From positions 47,467,385-47,531,384 of the forward strand of contig OZ021727.1 in NCBI GenBank assembly GCA_963978545.1: a DNA stretch of 64,000 nt, written 5' to 3'. A model generated the notes under the pieces. It saw only the letters and a list, made by a program, of their open reading frames with translations. It made no database searches and was not told the origin of the DNA. This document shows positions 10,375 to 18,331 of this stretch, piece after piece. The stretch is from Linyphia triangularis. Taxonomy: Eukaryota; Arthropoda; Arachnida; Araneae; Linyphiidae. Numbering within the stretch: position 1 is the first letter of the stretch; each line of letters begins with the position of its first letter. The translations under genes and the position numbers were made by a program.

Positions 10375-10923
10375 ATGAATTTATTTGATTCCTGTTCAAA
10401 TGTGATTATTAATGCAATGATATCATATAAAAGTTTGAATGAATTGCCGATTCCTCCGTTGCTTGTGAAACGATTAAAAGATCTTTTTCCATTTTTATGC
10501 GTGCATAGAAAAAATAAAACGCAAGCTGCGAGCAAAGTTTCAATTATCAGCCAAAGATCTCTGGATAGGGAAAGCTTCGAAACATTGCTCTATCAAGCCC
10601 ATCCTTTTTTAAATGGCATTTTAAAAATTTCCTTGAAGTATTTTAAAATATTTCATTGTTATGCTTCTGACGAAAGTGTATTTCTATGTATATCATGCGC
10701 CAAGGAAAGATTACAAATGGGATGGTCAACATTTCTAGTAACTGAGATTGTATATGAAGATAGTAATACACTAGAATTTAAATGGCATTCAGAACGTTTA
10801 AAATGGTTATCCATATACTTTTGTCGACATTGCTTAAGATGTCCTCTGATTACTATTTCGAAATGCACGCATCCTTTAAGAAATTCTCAAACAAAATATG
10901 AACACATTGCATTCTTAAAATGA
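10375..10923 (+). CDS. Cysteine-pair protein 1 (zinc-binding-like), function unknown
   Basis: 182 residues, 47 bp after the polymerase stop. The gap is TTT-run, TTTGCGCA, T-run, A-run, then ATG. Two CxxC pairs lie in FLCISCAK (C105, C108) and FCRHCLR (C150, C153), spaced as in a zinc ribbon or knuckle. The next gene is a diverged paralogue with the same two pairs (FCIKCAK, LCHNCLR) and a shared LP[IL]P motif near the N-terminus. I do not recognise the family. Position beside the replication genes suggests an early, non-structural or regulatory role, which is inference only. No membrane segment or signal peptide is seen. Confidence 0.75.
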   Translation: MNLFDSCSNVIINAMISYKSLNELPIPPLLVKRLKDLFPFLCVHRKNKTQAASKVSIISQRSLDRESFETLLYQAHPFLNGILKISLKYFKIFHCYASDESVFLCISCAKERLQMGWSTFLVTEIVYEDSNTLEFKWHSERLKWLSIYFCRHCLRCPLITISKCTHPLRNSQTKYEHIAFLK

Positions 10924-11028
10924 TTGGTTTTTTTTTTTTAAAGAAATGTGAATTAAGATCGTTTTTTTTTTTGTAGGCTTGCGAATTTCCTTAGAATATT
11001 TAATTTTTTTTAAAAAAAAAATATATTC

Positions 11029-11775
11029 ATGTTTTTGCAAATCAAAAACATTTTTTTTTTTTTTTTTTTAGGATCGAGTTCAATTTTTTCAATATGGCCT
11101 GTTTGCAATCAGCCATTGTCACTTTATCAAGCAGCTTCAAAAAAAATTGTTAGCAACGTTTTAAAATGTGAGATTAAGAAACTTCCTTTGCCTTTACAAC
11201 TGCAACTAGATTTAAATAATAATTACAGAAGCATACATTTAAATCAAACAAGCGAATTGACATATGGAAAAATTGCTGCCTATTATAATAAATATCAAAC
11301 TACAAAGCTAAAAATAATCGCCGATTTGCCTTTGAATGCTGAAACATTTTTTATGATATCTCACTATAAAAGAAGCTTTCTTTACCTTGGCGAATCTATG
11401 GAATGGAAACATATTATCTCTTATCACTGGATTAAAACCAATCATCAAAATTCAGAAGAGAAGTTTTATTTTTGTATAAAATGTGCTAAAGACGAACTTT
11501 TTACAAATCCAAATTTTTCTGTTTATCGAATTTGCAAGCACAGTCCCATGTCCGTATTTCAACTCATTCGAAGTTATGATGTTACTAGTCTATTATGCCA
11601 TAATTGCTTGCGAACTCCCATAAAAAGCATTTTAACAGAAGACGAATGCTGTAATTCATATAATTTTCACTTTAGAATACATTGTAAAAATTGTAAACCG
11701 CCTGAATGTTGCATAGTTTGTTATCATACTTGTCTAAAAGAAATGCAAAGAACAATTCCATACTTTTTAAATTAA
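11029..11775 (+). CDS. Cysteine-pair protein 2 (paralogue of the preceding gene), start uncertain
   Basis: Open frame of 248 codons, but its first 14 residues are largely encoded by a T-run (11051-11069) and look artificial. That run ends in AG at 11070-11071, exactly like a splice acceptor, so coding may begin at 11072 after an upstream exon. Another option is ATG at 11094 in a different frame, which would need a shift at the A-run near 11139. From about residue 30 on the protein is convincing: KKLPLPLQLQL aligns with ELPIPPLLVKRL of the preceding gene, followed by CxxC pairs at C149/C152 and C190/C193. An extra Cys/His-rich tail (about 210-240) ends near a Cys-rich CCIVCYHTC. Function unknown; the extra C-terminal cysteines could form a further metal site. 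Confidence 0.65.
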   Translation: MFLQIKNIFFFFFLGSSSIFSIWPVCNQPLSLYQAASKKIVSNVLKCEIKKLPLPLQLQLDLNNNYRSIHLNQTSELTYGKIAAYYNKYQTTKLKIIADLPLNAETFFMISHYKRSFLYLGESMEWKHIISYHWIKTNHQNSEEKFYFCIKCAKDELFTNPNFSVYRICKHSPMSVFQLIRSYDVTSLLCHNCLRTPIKSILTEDECCNSYNFHFRIHCKNCKPPECCIVCYHTCLKEMQRTIPYFLN

Positions 11776-11865
11776 AATATATCCTAAGGAAATTCGCAAA
11801 AATTGTTGCTGCTCTAAAAGCAAAAAAAAATGAAGGATGGATTTATTTTAACAACGTTTTTGATT

Positions 11866-11945
11866 ATAGAATGATAGCTTAGTGGTCAAAACGATAGATT
11901 ACTAAGCTATCATTCTATTTTACCATCGCGAGTTCGAATCCTCTA
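11866..11945 (+). ncRNA. tRNA-Ser-like sequence within a perfect 18-bp hairpin
   Basis: Positions 11875-11887 (TAGCTTAGTGGTC) match a tRNA A box and 11930-11942 (GAGTTCGAATCCT) match a B box, about 55 bp apart as in tRNAs with a long variable arm. The middle resembles tRNA-Ser(GCU) with many G-to-A changes; the anticodon position would read ACT. The acceptor and T stems do not pair well and the 3' end runs into an A-run, so it is not a normal functional tRNA. Instead, 11866-11883 is a perfect inverted repeat of 11901-11918, giving an 18-bp stem with a 17-nt loop. A T-run at about 11968-11971 could end RNA polymerase III transcription. It may be a tRNA fossil or a Pol III-type small RNA gene. 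Confidence 0.45.
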
Positions 11946-12114
11946 AAAAAAATTTCTATCAAGCAAATTTTCTATATATTAAACTTTTTAAAAAAAAAAA
12001 ATCCTCCTTCAAAAAAAAAAAAATGTGAATGGAGCATGTCTATGTTTAAAAAAATTACTAGTCACATATATTGTATTCTATGTTAAAATGTAAAATATTG
12101 CATGTTTTTAAAAA

Positions 12115-12755
12115 CTACTAGTCATATACGTTGCATTCTATGTTAAAATGTAAATATTCTATGTTTTAAAAATTACTAGTCATATATGTATCATAGAGCT
12201 TTTTAAAAAGCTATAATCAAAAGATTAATTATTGCTAATGTTTAGTCATATATGTGAAAAAAAAAAAAAACTTCTGAATTTATCTATTAAATAATCAAAA
12301 GATTAATTTTTTTGCTAATATGTTCTATGACTACTAGTCATATACGTTGCATTCTATGTTAAAATGTAAATATTCTATGTTTTAAAAATTACTAGTCATA
12401 TATGTATCATAGAGCTTTTTAAAAAGCTATAATCAAAAGATTAATTATTGCTAATGTTTAGTCATATATGTGAAAAAAAAAAAACTTCTGAATTTATCTA
12501 TTAAATAATCAAAAGATTAATTTTTTTGCTAATATGTTCTATGACTACTAGTCATATACGTTGCATTCTATGTTAAAATGTAAATATTCTATGTTTTAAA
12601 AATTACTAGTCATATATGTATCATAGAGCTTTTTAAAAAGCTATAATCAAAAGATTAATTATTGCTAATGTTTAGTCATATATGTGAAAAAAAAACTTCT
12701 GAATTTATCTATTAAATAATCAAAAGATTAATTTTTTGCTAATATGTTCTATGCT
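12115..12755 (+). repeat. Three tandem copies of a 210-216-bp repeat
   Basis: Copies begin at 12115, 12331 and 12545 (CTACTAGTCATATACG). As far as I can read, they differ only in homopolymer length: 14, 12 and 9 A in one run and 7, 7 and 6 T in another. A partial, more diverged copy precedes them (about 12057-12114). Each unit contains the palindrome AGCTTTTTAAAAAGCT. The copies must be very recent or kept identical. They sit between the convergent gene blocks and carry no open frame. Confidence 0.9.
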
Positions 12756-12817
12756 GTGAATTTACTATGCATATATTATGATGAATGTTATAACTATTAT
12801 ATGAAATTATCGAGTTA

Positions 12818-13135
12818 AAAAATATATATATATTTCTAGAGACGAGTAGGACGTATTCTATTCAGTAATTTTTTAAAAAGATTATTTGAATAAGAATATG
12901 TGAAACGTCTCTTTAATAAAAAAAACGAGTGCATGTCATTTGTCCTCCTGGGTTGCACATGGAAAAATGATAAAAAAAAAAAATGCATTTAACATGCTAT
13001 TTTTTAATATATTTTTCTAGAGACGTATTCTATTCATTAATTTTTTTTTTTTTTAAAGATTATTTGAATAGAATATGCGAAACCTCTCTGCATTTATCCT
13101 CTTGGATTGCACTTGAAAAAAGAATGACAGAAAAA
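12818..13135 (+). repeat. Duplicated stem-loop sequence (two copies)
   Basis: Copy 1 is about 12818-12975 and copy 2 about 13005-13135. Both read TTCTAGAGACG...GTATTCTATTCA, a T/A-rich spacer, AAAGATTATTTGAATA, then GAAAC(G/C)TCTCT and a segment like TCCTC(C/T)TGG(G/A)TTGCAC. In each copy the first half is an imperfect inverted repeat of the second (AGAGACG...TATTCA against TGAATA...CTCT), so each can form a long stem. The location at the convergence point suggests a 3'-end or structural-RNA role, unproven. Confidence 0.7.
12915..12920 (+). terminator. Candidate poly(A) signal for the plus-strand block
   Basis: AATAAA on the plus strand inside the first stem-loop copy. It lies more than 1 kb after the last plus-strand stop, so it is one of several possible sites; an ATTAAA also overlaps the end of that gene at 11773. 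Confidence 0.3.
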
Positions 13136-13154
13136 AAGATTTAATTGAAATATA

Positions 13155-13160
13155 TTTATT
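13155..13160 (-). terminator. Candidate poly(A) signal for the minus-strand block
   Basis: TTTATT on the plus strand is AATAAA on the minus strand, about 185 bp past the stop of the last minus-strand gene. This is a plausible shared 3' end for the structural gene block. Confidence 0.4.
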
Positions 13161-13345
13161 TAATCTTATTATTGCATATACATTTTTTTTTTTAACATCA
13201 GTTTGAGCAGCAAGACATAATATAACATTTCACATCAGCATGACATTTCAATACAATATTTCATATAATATAACATCAGAACATGACATTTCACATCAGA
13301 ACATTTCATGTTGTTTATCACAGATCGAAATAATTTTACATAGAT

Positions 13346-13600
13346 TCATTGGCTATGGCGAGTCATTTCTTCCAATCGGCAGTTTGCAGGAGCGCTATGC
13401 AAAGCTTTCACTAACTGCCCATTCGAGAGAATTTGGAAATAGCCAATTTTCATATTGCGATTATTTGCATAGCACATGCTAGCTTCTTCCACGCATTTTA
13501 GCATATTTACATGAAGAGTTTCACAAATTCCGCGAATCTGAAACGCTTTACCAGAATTTTCTCGTTCCAAAAGCAAAAATCCATATTGCTGCTCAGCCAT
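13346..13600 (-). CDS. Small protein of unknown function, last gene of the structural block
   Basis: The frame is open from an ATG at 13660 (104 residues), but I prefer the ATG at 13600 (84 residues, MAEQQYGFLLL). It follows an A-run (GAAAAA before ATG), as do several other genes here, and the extra 20 upstream residues are lysine-rich and low-complexity. The stop is 1.5 kb beyond the hairpin region, and the gene starts 86 bp after the protease stop. The sequence has a compact, well-mixed composition (FLLLERENSGKAFQIRGICE; ASMCYANN; IGYFQILSNGQ) that looks like a real globular protein. I do not recognise the family. Confidence 0.65.
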   Translation of the reverse strand: MAEQQYGFLLLERENSGKAFQIRGICETLHVNMLKCVEEASMCYANNRNMKIGYFQILSNGQLVKALHSAPANCRLEEMTRHSQ

Positions 13601-13685
13601 TTTTTCGAAGCTTTTTTTTAAAATTTTAAAAAGCGATCTGTCATTATATATGAGATGCAATATCTCGAATAAAATTTTAAGCCAA

Positions 13686-14180
13686 TCAAAACGTTAGCGG
13701 TTTGCAGTTTTGATTTTTAAAATTAACTTTCACCTCGCTAACTCGCCTGAAATGGCGCTGTGTGAACACTTCTAATAATCGCTCATTGGCACACGTATCC
13801 GTCGCATGCAATCGATTAATTTTTAATCCTCGCGATTTATGCCAAAGAAAATATAGACAAAACAAGCCACATGTTCTCGAATTCCAATGTTGAAATTGGC
13901 AACGATTATAAGACATACATTTCGAATTTCGCATGATAAATTTATTGACATAATCGCATGGTGGTCTTCCGTAAGAGCAAAAGAAACTTGCTTTACCATT
14001 CGGTTCAAAAAAAATAGCTTGCCAATGTTCACCAGGTGCAGTTGATAAATCCGTGTTGACTATGAAACTACGAAAATGTTTCTTGCTATATGGAAGCCGA
14101 TCTTTTGCATAAACACCACCAAAACCTATTTTAATCCTTGAATCTGCCATCGCCAATCTCCTCAATGTTATCGTGTCCAT
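13686..14180 (-). CDS. PRO: Adenain-like cysteine protease (virion maturation protease)
   Basis: 164 residues, a normal length for Polinton/adenovirus maturation proteases, which cleave capsid precursors during assembly. Visible motifs: PGEHWQAIFFEP with the catalytic His-52, FFCSYGRPP (66-74), Gln-97 as oxyanion-hole residue, and NSRTCGLFC with nucleophile Cys-104. The acid of the triad is usually an Asp or Glu just before the aromatic-Gly pair (F-D-S-Y-G type). Here that position is Cys-68, so the standard acid is missing. Glu-59 or another residue might substitute, or activity may rest on the Cys-His pair. The ATG follows a run of 19 A and one C that directly adjoins the stop codon of the major capsid gene upstream. 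Confidence 0.9.
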   Translation of the reverse strand: MDTITLRRLAMADSRIKIGFGGVYAKDRLPYSKKHFRSFIVNTDLSTAPGEHWQAIFFEPNGKASFFCSYGRPPCDYVNKFIMRNSKCMSYNRCQFQHWNSRTCGLFCLYFLWHKSRGLKINRLHATDTCANERLLEVFTQRHFRRVSEVKVNFKNQNCKPLTF

Positions 14181-14198
14181 GTTTTTTTTTTTTTTTTT

Positions 14199-15476
14199 TT
14201 AGTAATCCGTAAACACGCTACGGCTTTTGTCAATTTCTATGAGCGATTGGAATTCGAGATATGAAATTAAAGTAATCGTTTCGTTCAAATCGGACTCGAA
14301 TTTGAGATGAATGGATATTTCTCCTGTCCTGCCAATATTTAAATGTTCAGCCGAGGCCGAATAGTCCTGAGTCAAGTCGAATATATAAAAACATAAGGAA
14401 TCTTTATATTCCTCGTAGCTGACATTCGTATCCTCTTTTCCTAAATCGGTAAACAAACTGAGATAATTTCTCGAATACCAATCTTTAACATAAGACGGAG
14501 AATATGCCGTTGCTGGAATTTGAATTCCATTTTCAGTCAGCGATAAATGATTGAGTGAATAATTGCGAAATGCGAAAGGGTTTTTCTGCATATCGCCATT
14601 ATACGCGGCATTCGAGCATAATGCTAAAATTATACGACTCGGTAAAATGCCATTTACAGCATTGGGGATAGTTATGCTTTTTATTCCGCTACTAATTGTA
14701 AATGTTTTCAATTCCACACGCGTAAACGGTAATTGGATTAACTGTGATTCCAGAGCTTTCTCGTGTGCTACTAAAATAGAGCCTGCAATTTCACATCGTC
14801 GAATAAATAAACTAGCATTTTCGATTTGCAATTGATAGTCTCCATTAGTCGCTAGTAAAACAAATGCATGCTTCGCTTTTTCGAGTTTAATGCGAATAGA
14901 TACACCGTTTACTAATAATTTACTTTGCTGGCTTAAATCAAGATGCAACATGCCAAACAGTTCAAATATTTTTCCATCTTTAGTATAAGCATATCTTTTT
15001 TTCAAGCCGGCATTGGCTCCCTGCGCGATATCGAGATCATTATATTTATTTGCCGTATCTTTTTCAAATAAGCCTGCGCTTAATATATTTTTTTGAGATC
15101 TCTCAGGATGAAACAGCAAGGCTTGAATGATAGACTTGTAAGCATAATTATTTTCTGAAGAAATTTGCCGATCATTAAGCGACATGTGACATTCCGCAAA
15201 CATAGTGTTAATCAGATAATTGATGGGACCGCACTTGTCGGCAGCTGCAAACGCTGTTCCGTCTGCCTTGATAATTTTTGCTTGAACCTTCAAATAGAGA
15301 TGAGATAGATCGTAATACGATTCGCCTAAGCCAGGAATGTTGAATTCGATTGTTGGATTGTCTGAAATTGATGCAACGGGGTGGATCTCCAGAAACGATG
15401 ATTTGTCAACAGCCATTTGAATAGGAGGACTAGCGAATAGTTCTAATTCGCTTTTAGTACAAAAACACCGATCCAT
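14199..15476 (-). CDS. Major capsid protein candidate (double jelly-roll, F54H12.2-like)
   Basis: 425 residues. The N-terminus has the signature of the Polinton capsid family related to nematode F54H12.2: SELELFASPPIQ, then an EIHPVASI... stretch, then FNIPGLGESYYDLSHLYLKV. The C-terminus ends GEISIHLKFESDLNETITLI...IEID, the style of closing strands in double jelly-roll capsid proteins. Such proteins form trimers that tile an icosahedral shell. No signal peptide or membrane segment is seen. The frame is intact. The ATG sits behind an A-run of about 10 bases contiguous with the TAA of the preceding gene. Assignment as major rather than minor capsid rests on family knowledge, not on structure prediction. 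Confidence 0.8.
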   Translation of the reverse strand: MDRCFCTKSELELFASPPIQMAVDKSSFLEIHPVASISDNPTIEFNIPGLGESYYDLSHLYLKVQAKIIKADGTAFAAADKCGPINYLINTMFAECHMSLNDRQISSENNYAYKSIIQALLFHPERSQKNILSAGLFEKDTANKYNDLDIAQGANAGLKKRYAYTKDGKIFELFGMLHLDLSQQSKLLVNGVSIRIKLEKAKHAFVLLATNGDYQLQIENASLFIRRCEIAGSILVAHEKALESQLIQLPFTRVELKTFTISSGIKSITIPNAVNGILPSRIILALCSNAAYNGDMQKNPFAFRNYSLNHLSLTENGIQIPATAYSPSYVKDWYSRNYLSLFTDLGKEDTNVSYEEYKDSLCFYIFDLTQDYSASAEHLNIGRTGEISIHLKFESDLNETITLISYLEFQSLIEIDKSRSVFTDY

Positions 15477-15485
15477 TTTTTTTTT

Positions 15486-15869
15486 TTATGAAAATACGTC
15501 TTTCTTCCTCTTCTTTCGAGACTTCTTCTGAGTTTTTCGAGAATGACGCTTCCTTTTATTTCCTCCTGTCTGAATTTTTCGAATCACATCGTCTTTAATA
15601 TTATGCGCAGATTCTAAAAATCTATTGCGAGCTGCTTCTTTGAACGATTGGCCTTGATCAATGTCTTCTAAAATGTTTTGTCCCGTAGCCAGTAATCGTT
15701 TACCGAAATATTTTCCAGTTTTTTTCAATATAGGAATCGCAAATCTTCGCAATGCACTAAAAAATCCATAGCCACGTTGTATCGGATATGCAGATGCAAA
15801 ATATCCTCCAGTTTGAGCAGCACAATAGTGGTCCACGCAAGCCTTCGTATCTAATCCTATTCTCCTCAT
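15486..15869 (-). CDS. Basic virion core protein candidate
   Basis: 127 residues. The N-terminal part contains CAAQTGGYFASAYPIQRGYGFFSALRRF-type sequence (16-43), a Gly/aromatic pattern seen in Polinton and adintovirus core-like proteins. The middle is helical (LLATGQNILEDIDQGQSFKEAARNRFLE). The last 24 residues are almost all Lys/Arg with a few Ser/His, suiting DNA condensation. Two QTGG motifs (19-22 and 100-103) could be protease sites, the second releasing a tiny basic peptide comparable with adenovirus mu. It lies between penton and major capsid genes, 45 bp after one and 9 bp before the other, which fits a virion role. Homology to adenovirus pX is by analogy only. Confidence 0.7.
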   Translation of the reverse strand: MRRIGLDTKACVDHYCAAQTGGYFASAYPIQRGYGFFSALRRFAIPILKKTGKYFGKRLLATGQNILEDIDQGQSFKEAARNRFLESAHNIKDDVIRKIQTGGNKRKRHSRKTQKKSRKKRKKDVFS

Positions 15870-15914
15870 CTTGGATAATGAAATGAAATTCGAAAATGTT
15901 TTTAGTTATTTATA

Positions 15915-17321
15915 CTAATTTCTTTTTCGGAAACTTAGCACTAATGAAGTTTTTCCGCTAATGAATTTTATCGGCGTGCCTTGACTAGTTCGCAATTCGA
16001 TATGTATCGTATCGAAATGATGTTTTTTAACAGTAAAGTAGAGAGGCACTGCAAAATGTTTCACGATTTGCTCTGATTTTTCATTTGCAATAGGGACGAT
16101 TTTTAATATCGAAGCATATGCATTGCCTACAAGCGATGGATTTATTATATCTGTATAAACATAAACTTCGGTAATTCCAGCTGATAATTCGAGATTATAT
16201 TCAGAAGCATATGTTCCACTCTCGAATTTATCCTTTACAAATCCTAAGAGATCTTTTAATTTATCTCCGAATGTGATAATCATATCAGGCGGTACTATTA
16301 ATAGCGTTTTCTGATCGGGAAGCTCTTTTAATTTAATCGACTTGAATTCTAAAAACAAATCCTTTGAATTTCGATACATTCCTTGCGGTATTCGATAATT
16401 CGCTCGAGTTTTTTCGTATTTTTCTCTTATGAAGATACTGTTAACAATAATTTGAAATGTTTCATTCGTTAAATTATCTATTCGAGTATAAGGAAATTTT
16501 GTTTCTCCTCGAATTATATGAGAGTCTGTTCGAATATTTAACATGTTCATTAATTTTGGACATGTTTTACTTTCTAGGAAAATATCTACATGTTTTAGCG
16601 TTGATACTAAAACTACATTTTCACTTGATATATATTCGAATATAGCATAGTTTTCTCCATCTATTTTCAGAATATTTTCATTTATAATATCAAAAACATC
16701 TCTATCGATATCGTGCGTGATTGTGATTGTTTTTCGATATTTTTCAATAGGTTTTGTAGATGTCAATTTGATAATCTGATTTTTATATGTTTTTTTCGGT
16801 TTCGAATAATGATACGGGAACTTACTCGGTTTGTCTTTGGCAGCTATATTTAGCGCTCTGGTTCGAGCAAGCGATTGCATGATTTCTGGAGCTGATTCTT
16901 TATCTATATTCATACGCCAATGAGCCATTAAATTCCATTGTATTAGATTATTAGCTAATTGTTCAACTTTGAGGGGTATTATATCGTCTATCGCTTTTTC
17001 CACTGCATTGTTAATTCCTTCTACTAAATCGCTCGTATCGCTGATATTTAATAATATTTCTGGCAGTGTAGATATTTCGGAAATGACAGTATTTTTCTCA
17101 ATGCTATAGCTATCGTTATAATCTTTTTGAACAGTAAAAAATCTTCCAGGTAGCGTGATTTCCGAGAGAGCTACTTCGTAATATCCGCGCAATGTAATAG
17201 GCTGAGCCAGTTTCGTTCGATAATTATCAGGTGTATTTCTGAACAAATCCATGCTAGCGTTAGACGGTAAAAATACGTTAAAATCGTTTTCTATAATTTG
17301 ATCCATTTTGCATTTATCCAC
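15915..17321 (-). CDS. Penton/minor capsid protein candidate
   Basis: 468 residues. Residues 29-55 read NTPDNYRTKLAQPITLRGYYEVALSEI, matching the conserved N-terminal signature of a Polinton/adintovirus structural protein usually taken as the penton or minor capsid (single jelly-roll) protein. The remainder is beta-rich (for example 199-275 and 390-460), and the C-terminus ends GKTSLVLSFRKRN. Its start overlaps the integrase end: ATG at 17321 is 31 bp inside that frame, while Met-6 at 17306 is the alternative. No signal peptide. It is part of the overlapping minus-strand chain, so likely co-expressed with integrase and ATPase. Minor-capsid role is inferred from family context. Confidence 0.7.
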   Translation of the reverse strand: MDKCKMDQIIENDFNVFLPSNASMDLFRNTPDNYRTKLAQPITLRGYYEVALSEITLPGRFFTVQKDYNDSYSIEKNTVISEISTLPEILLNISDTSDLVEGINNAVEKAIDDIIPLKVEQLANNLIQWNLMAHWRMNIDKESAPEIMQSLARTRALNIAAKDKPSKFPYHYSKPKKTYKNQIIKLTSTKPIEKYRKTITITHDIDRDVFDIINENILKIDGENYAIFEYISSENVVLVSTLKHVDIFLESKTCPKLMNMLNIRTDSHIIRGETKFPYTRIDNLTNETFQIIVNSIFIREKYEKTRANYRIPQGMYRNSKDLFLEFKSIKLKELPDQKTLLIVPPDMIITFGDKLKDLLGFVKDKFESGTYASEYNLELSAGITEVYVYTDIINPSLVGNAYASILKIVPIANEKSEQIVKHFAVPLYFTVKKHHFDTIHIELRTSQGTPIKFISGKTSLVLSFRKRN

Positions 17322-18331
17322 GAATTAAAAGACTTGTCAAAGCCGACCCACTTGACGAATAGCTGGCGAGAAGATCCTTTTCCTTTCGTTCTAATAATTT
17401 TCTCAATAGCCCAAAAGTTCTTTTGAATTTTCTGCAATTCTTCAGCGTAAAAGCGTCCGTCAATTTCTTTTCCATTCAAGTCGCATAACATATACGTATG
17501 CGGATCTGTTGGATATCTCGCGCAAATTTTAAAAACTTCCTCTGTCCATCCAGGAAGATATCCTTTCCGAAAAATTCTATTAGCTTTTGAAATTCGTACG
17601 AAATCATTTACTTCGAAACGAAATTTACCGATCTTGGCATATCCATATAATCTTTTATAGATTTCCGCTTCGTTTGCCGAAGTCACGCTAGCCGGTTTAA
17701 AACCGTGACTGCTATGCACTGTATCATTGTATGATGTAAGTAATGACGACAAAACATCTATATATTTATACGTATTTCGATATGTAAATAGCCGATACAT
17801 GCGACTTCTAAGAGTTCTATGTGCCCTTTCCAAAATTGCACATTTTTGACCGCTCTTCGTCGAGTAATGATGCACATTATATTCTTTAAATAATCTTCGA
17901 ACAATCCTATTGAAAAATTCACTTCCATCATCCGTTTGAAGGTTTACTGGTTTCGCTTGTTTAAACACTTTTTTAAAAGCGCTTGCGATAGTCAGGGCTT
18001 TTTTATTTTTTATTGGAATCGCTCTTAGAAAACGCGACATGACATCGATGATTGTCAATAGATATCTATAACCTTTGTTATATTTTGCATGTTTTTGCAT
18101 GTCGACCAAATCGGCTTGCCATAATTCATTTATGCCATAGGCGATAGTTTTTCGCCGCTTAAACTTATAGCGCACTGGAAAATGGAGCGTATACGCGTCT
18201 TCTTGTGAAAGCCACTTTCGAGCATCATCTTCTGTTACTTTGCTATGATGCGCAAGACGTTTCACACCTCCAAACGAACCCGGCTTCTGTGGATCGTAAT
18301 ATAGACTCTTCATTCGGTCCACTGCTTCCAT
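17291..18331 (-). CDS. INT: Retroviral-type integrase with C-terminal chromodomain
   Basis: 346 residues. The catalytic core carries WQADLVD (D74), LQTDDGSEFF (D134) and AILERAHRT (E168), the DDE triad with 33 residues between the last two, the spacing usual in Polintons. The N-terminal part (YYDPQKPGSFGGVKRL ... WLSQEDAYTLH) matches the family's recognition region, though a full HHCC finger is not obvious. Residues 305-346 (FWAIEKII ... LFVKWVGF...FNSWI) form a chromodomain, which in related elements may steer insertion to modified histones. It joins the termini to host DNA, making the 6-bp duplications seen at both ends. The start overlaps the preceding gene's end by 22 bp, and its end overlaps the penton candidate. 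Confidence 0.96.
   Translation of the reverse strand: MEAVDRMKSLYYDPQKPGSFGGVKRLAHHSKVTEDDARKWLSQEDAYTLHFPVRYKFKRRKTIAYGINELWQADLVDMQKHAKYNKGYRYLLTIIDVMSRFLRAIPIKNKKALTIASAFKKVFKQAKPVNLQTDDGSEFFNRIVRRLFKEYNVHHYSTKSGQKCAILERAHRTLRSRMYRLFTYRNTYKYIDVLSSLLTSYNDTVHSSHGFKPASVTSANEAEIYKRLYGYAKIGKFRFEVNDFVRISKANRIFRKGYLPGWTEEVFKICARYPTDPHTYMLCDLNGKEIDGRFYAEELQKIQKNFWAIEKIIRTKGKGSSRQLFVKWVGFDKSFNSWINAKWIKL

Noticed and set aside
11866..11945. Functional tRNA gene
   Set aside because: A and B boxes match, but acceptor and T stems do not pair and the 3' end is an A-run; kept only as a tRNA-like ncRNA candidate.
12057..12755. Possible CRISPR-like array
   Set aside because: The repeats are contiguous 210-216-bp units without unique spacers, in eukaryotic DNA; this is a tandem repeat.
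13346..13660. Longer start at 13660 for the small minus-strand gene
   Set aside because: The extra 20 residues are lysine-rich and A/T-run derived; the ATG at 13600 has the A-tract context shared by neighbouring genes.
14563..14835. 90-codon plus-strand frame inside the major capsid gene
   Set aside because: Shadow of the capsid coding sequence on the opposite strand, with no independent support.
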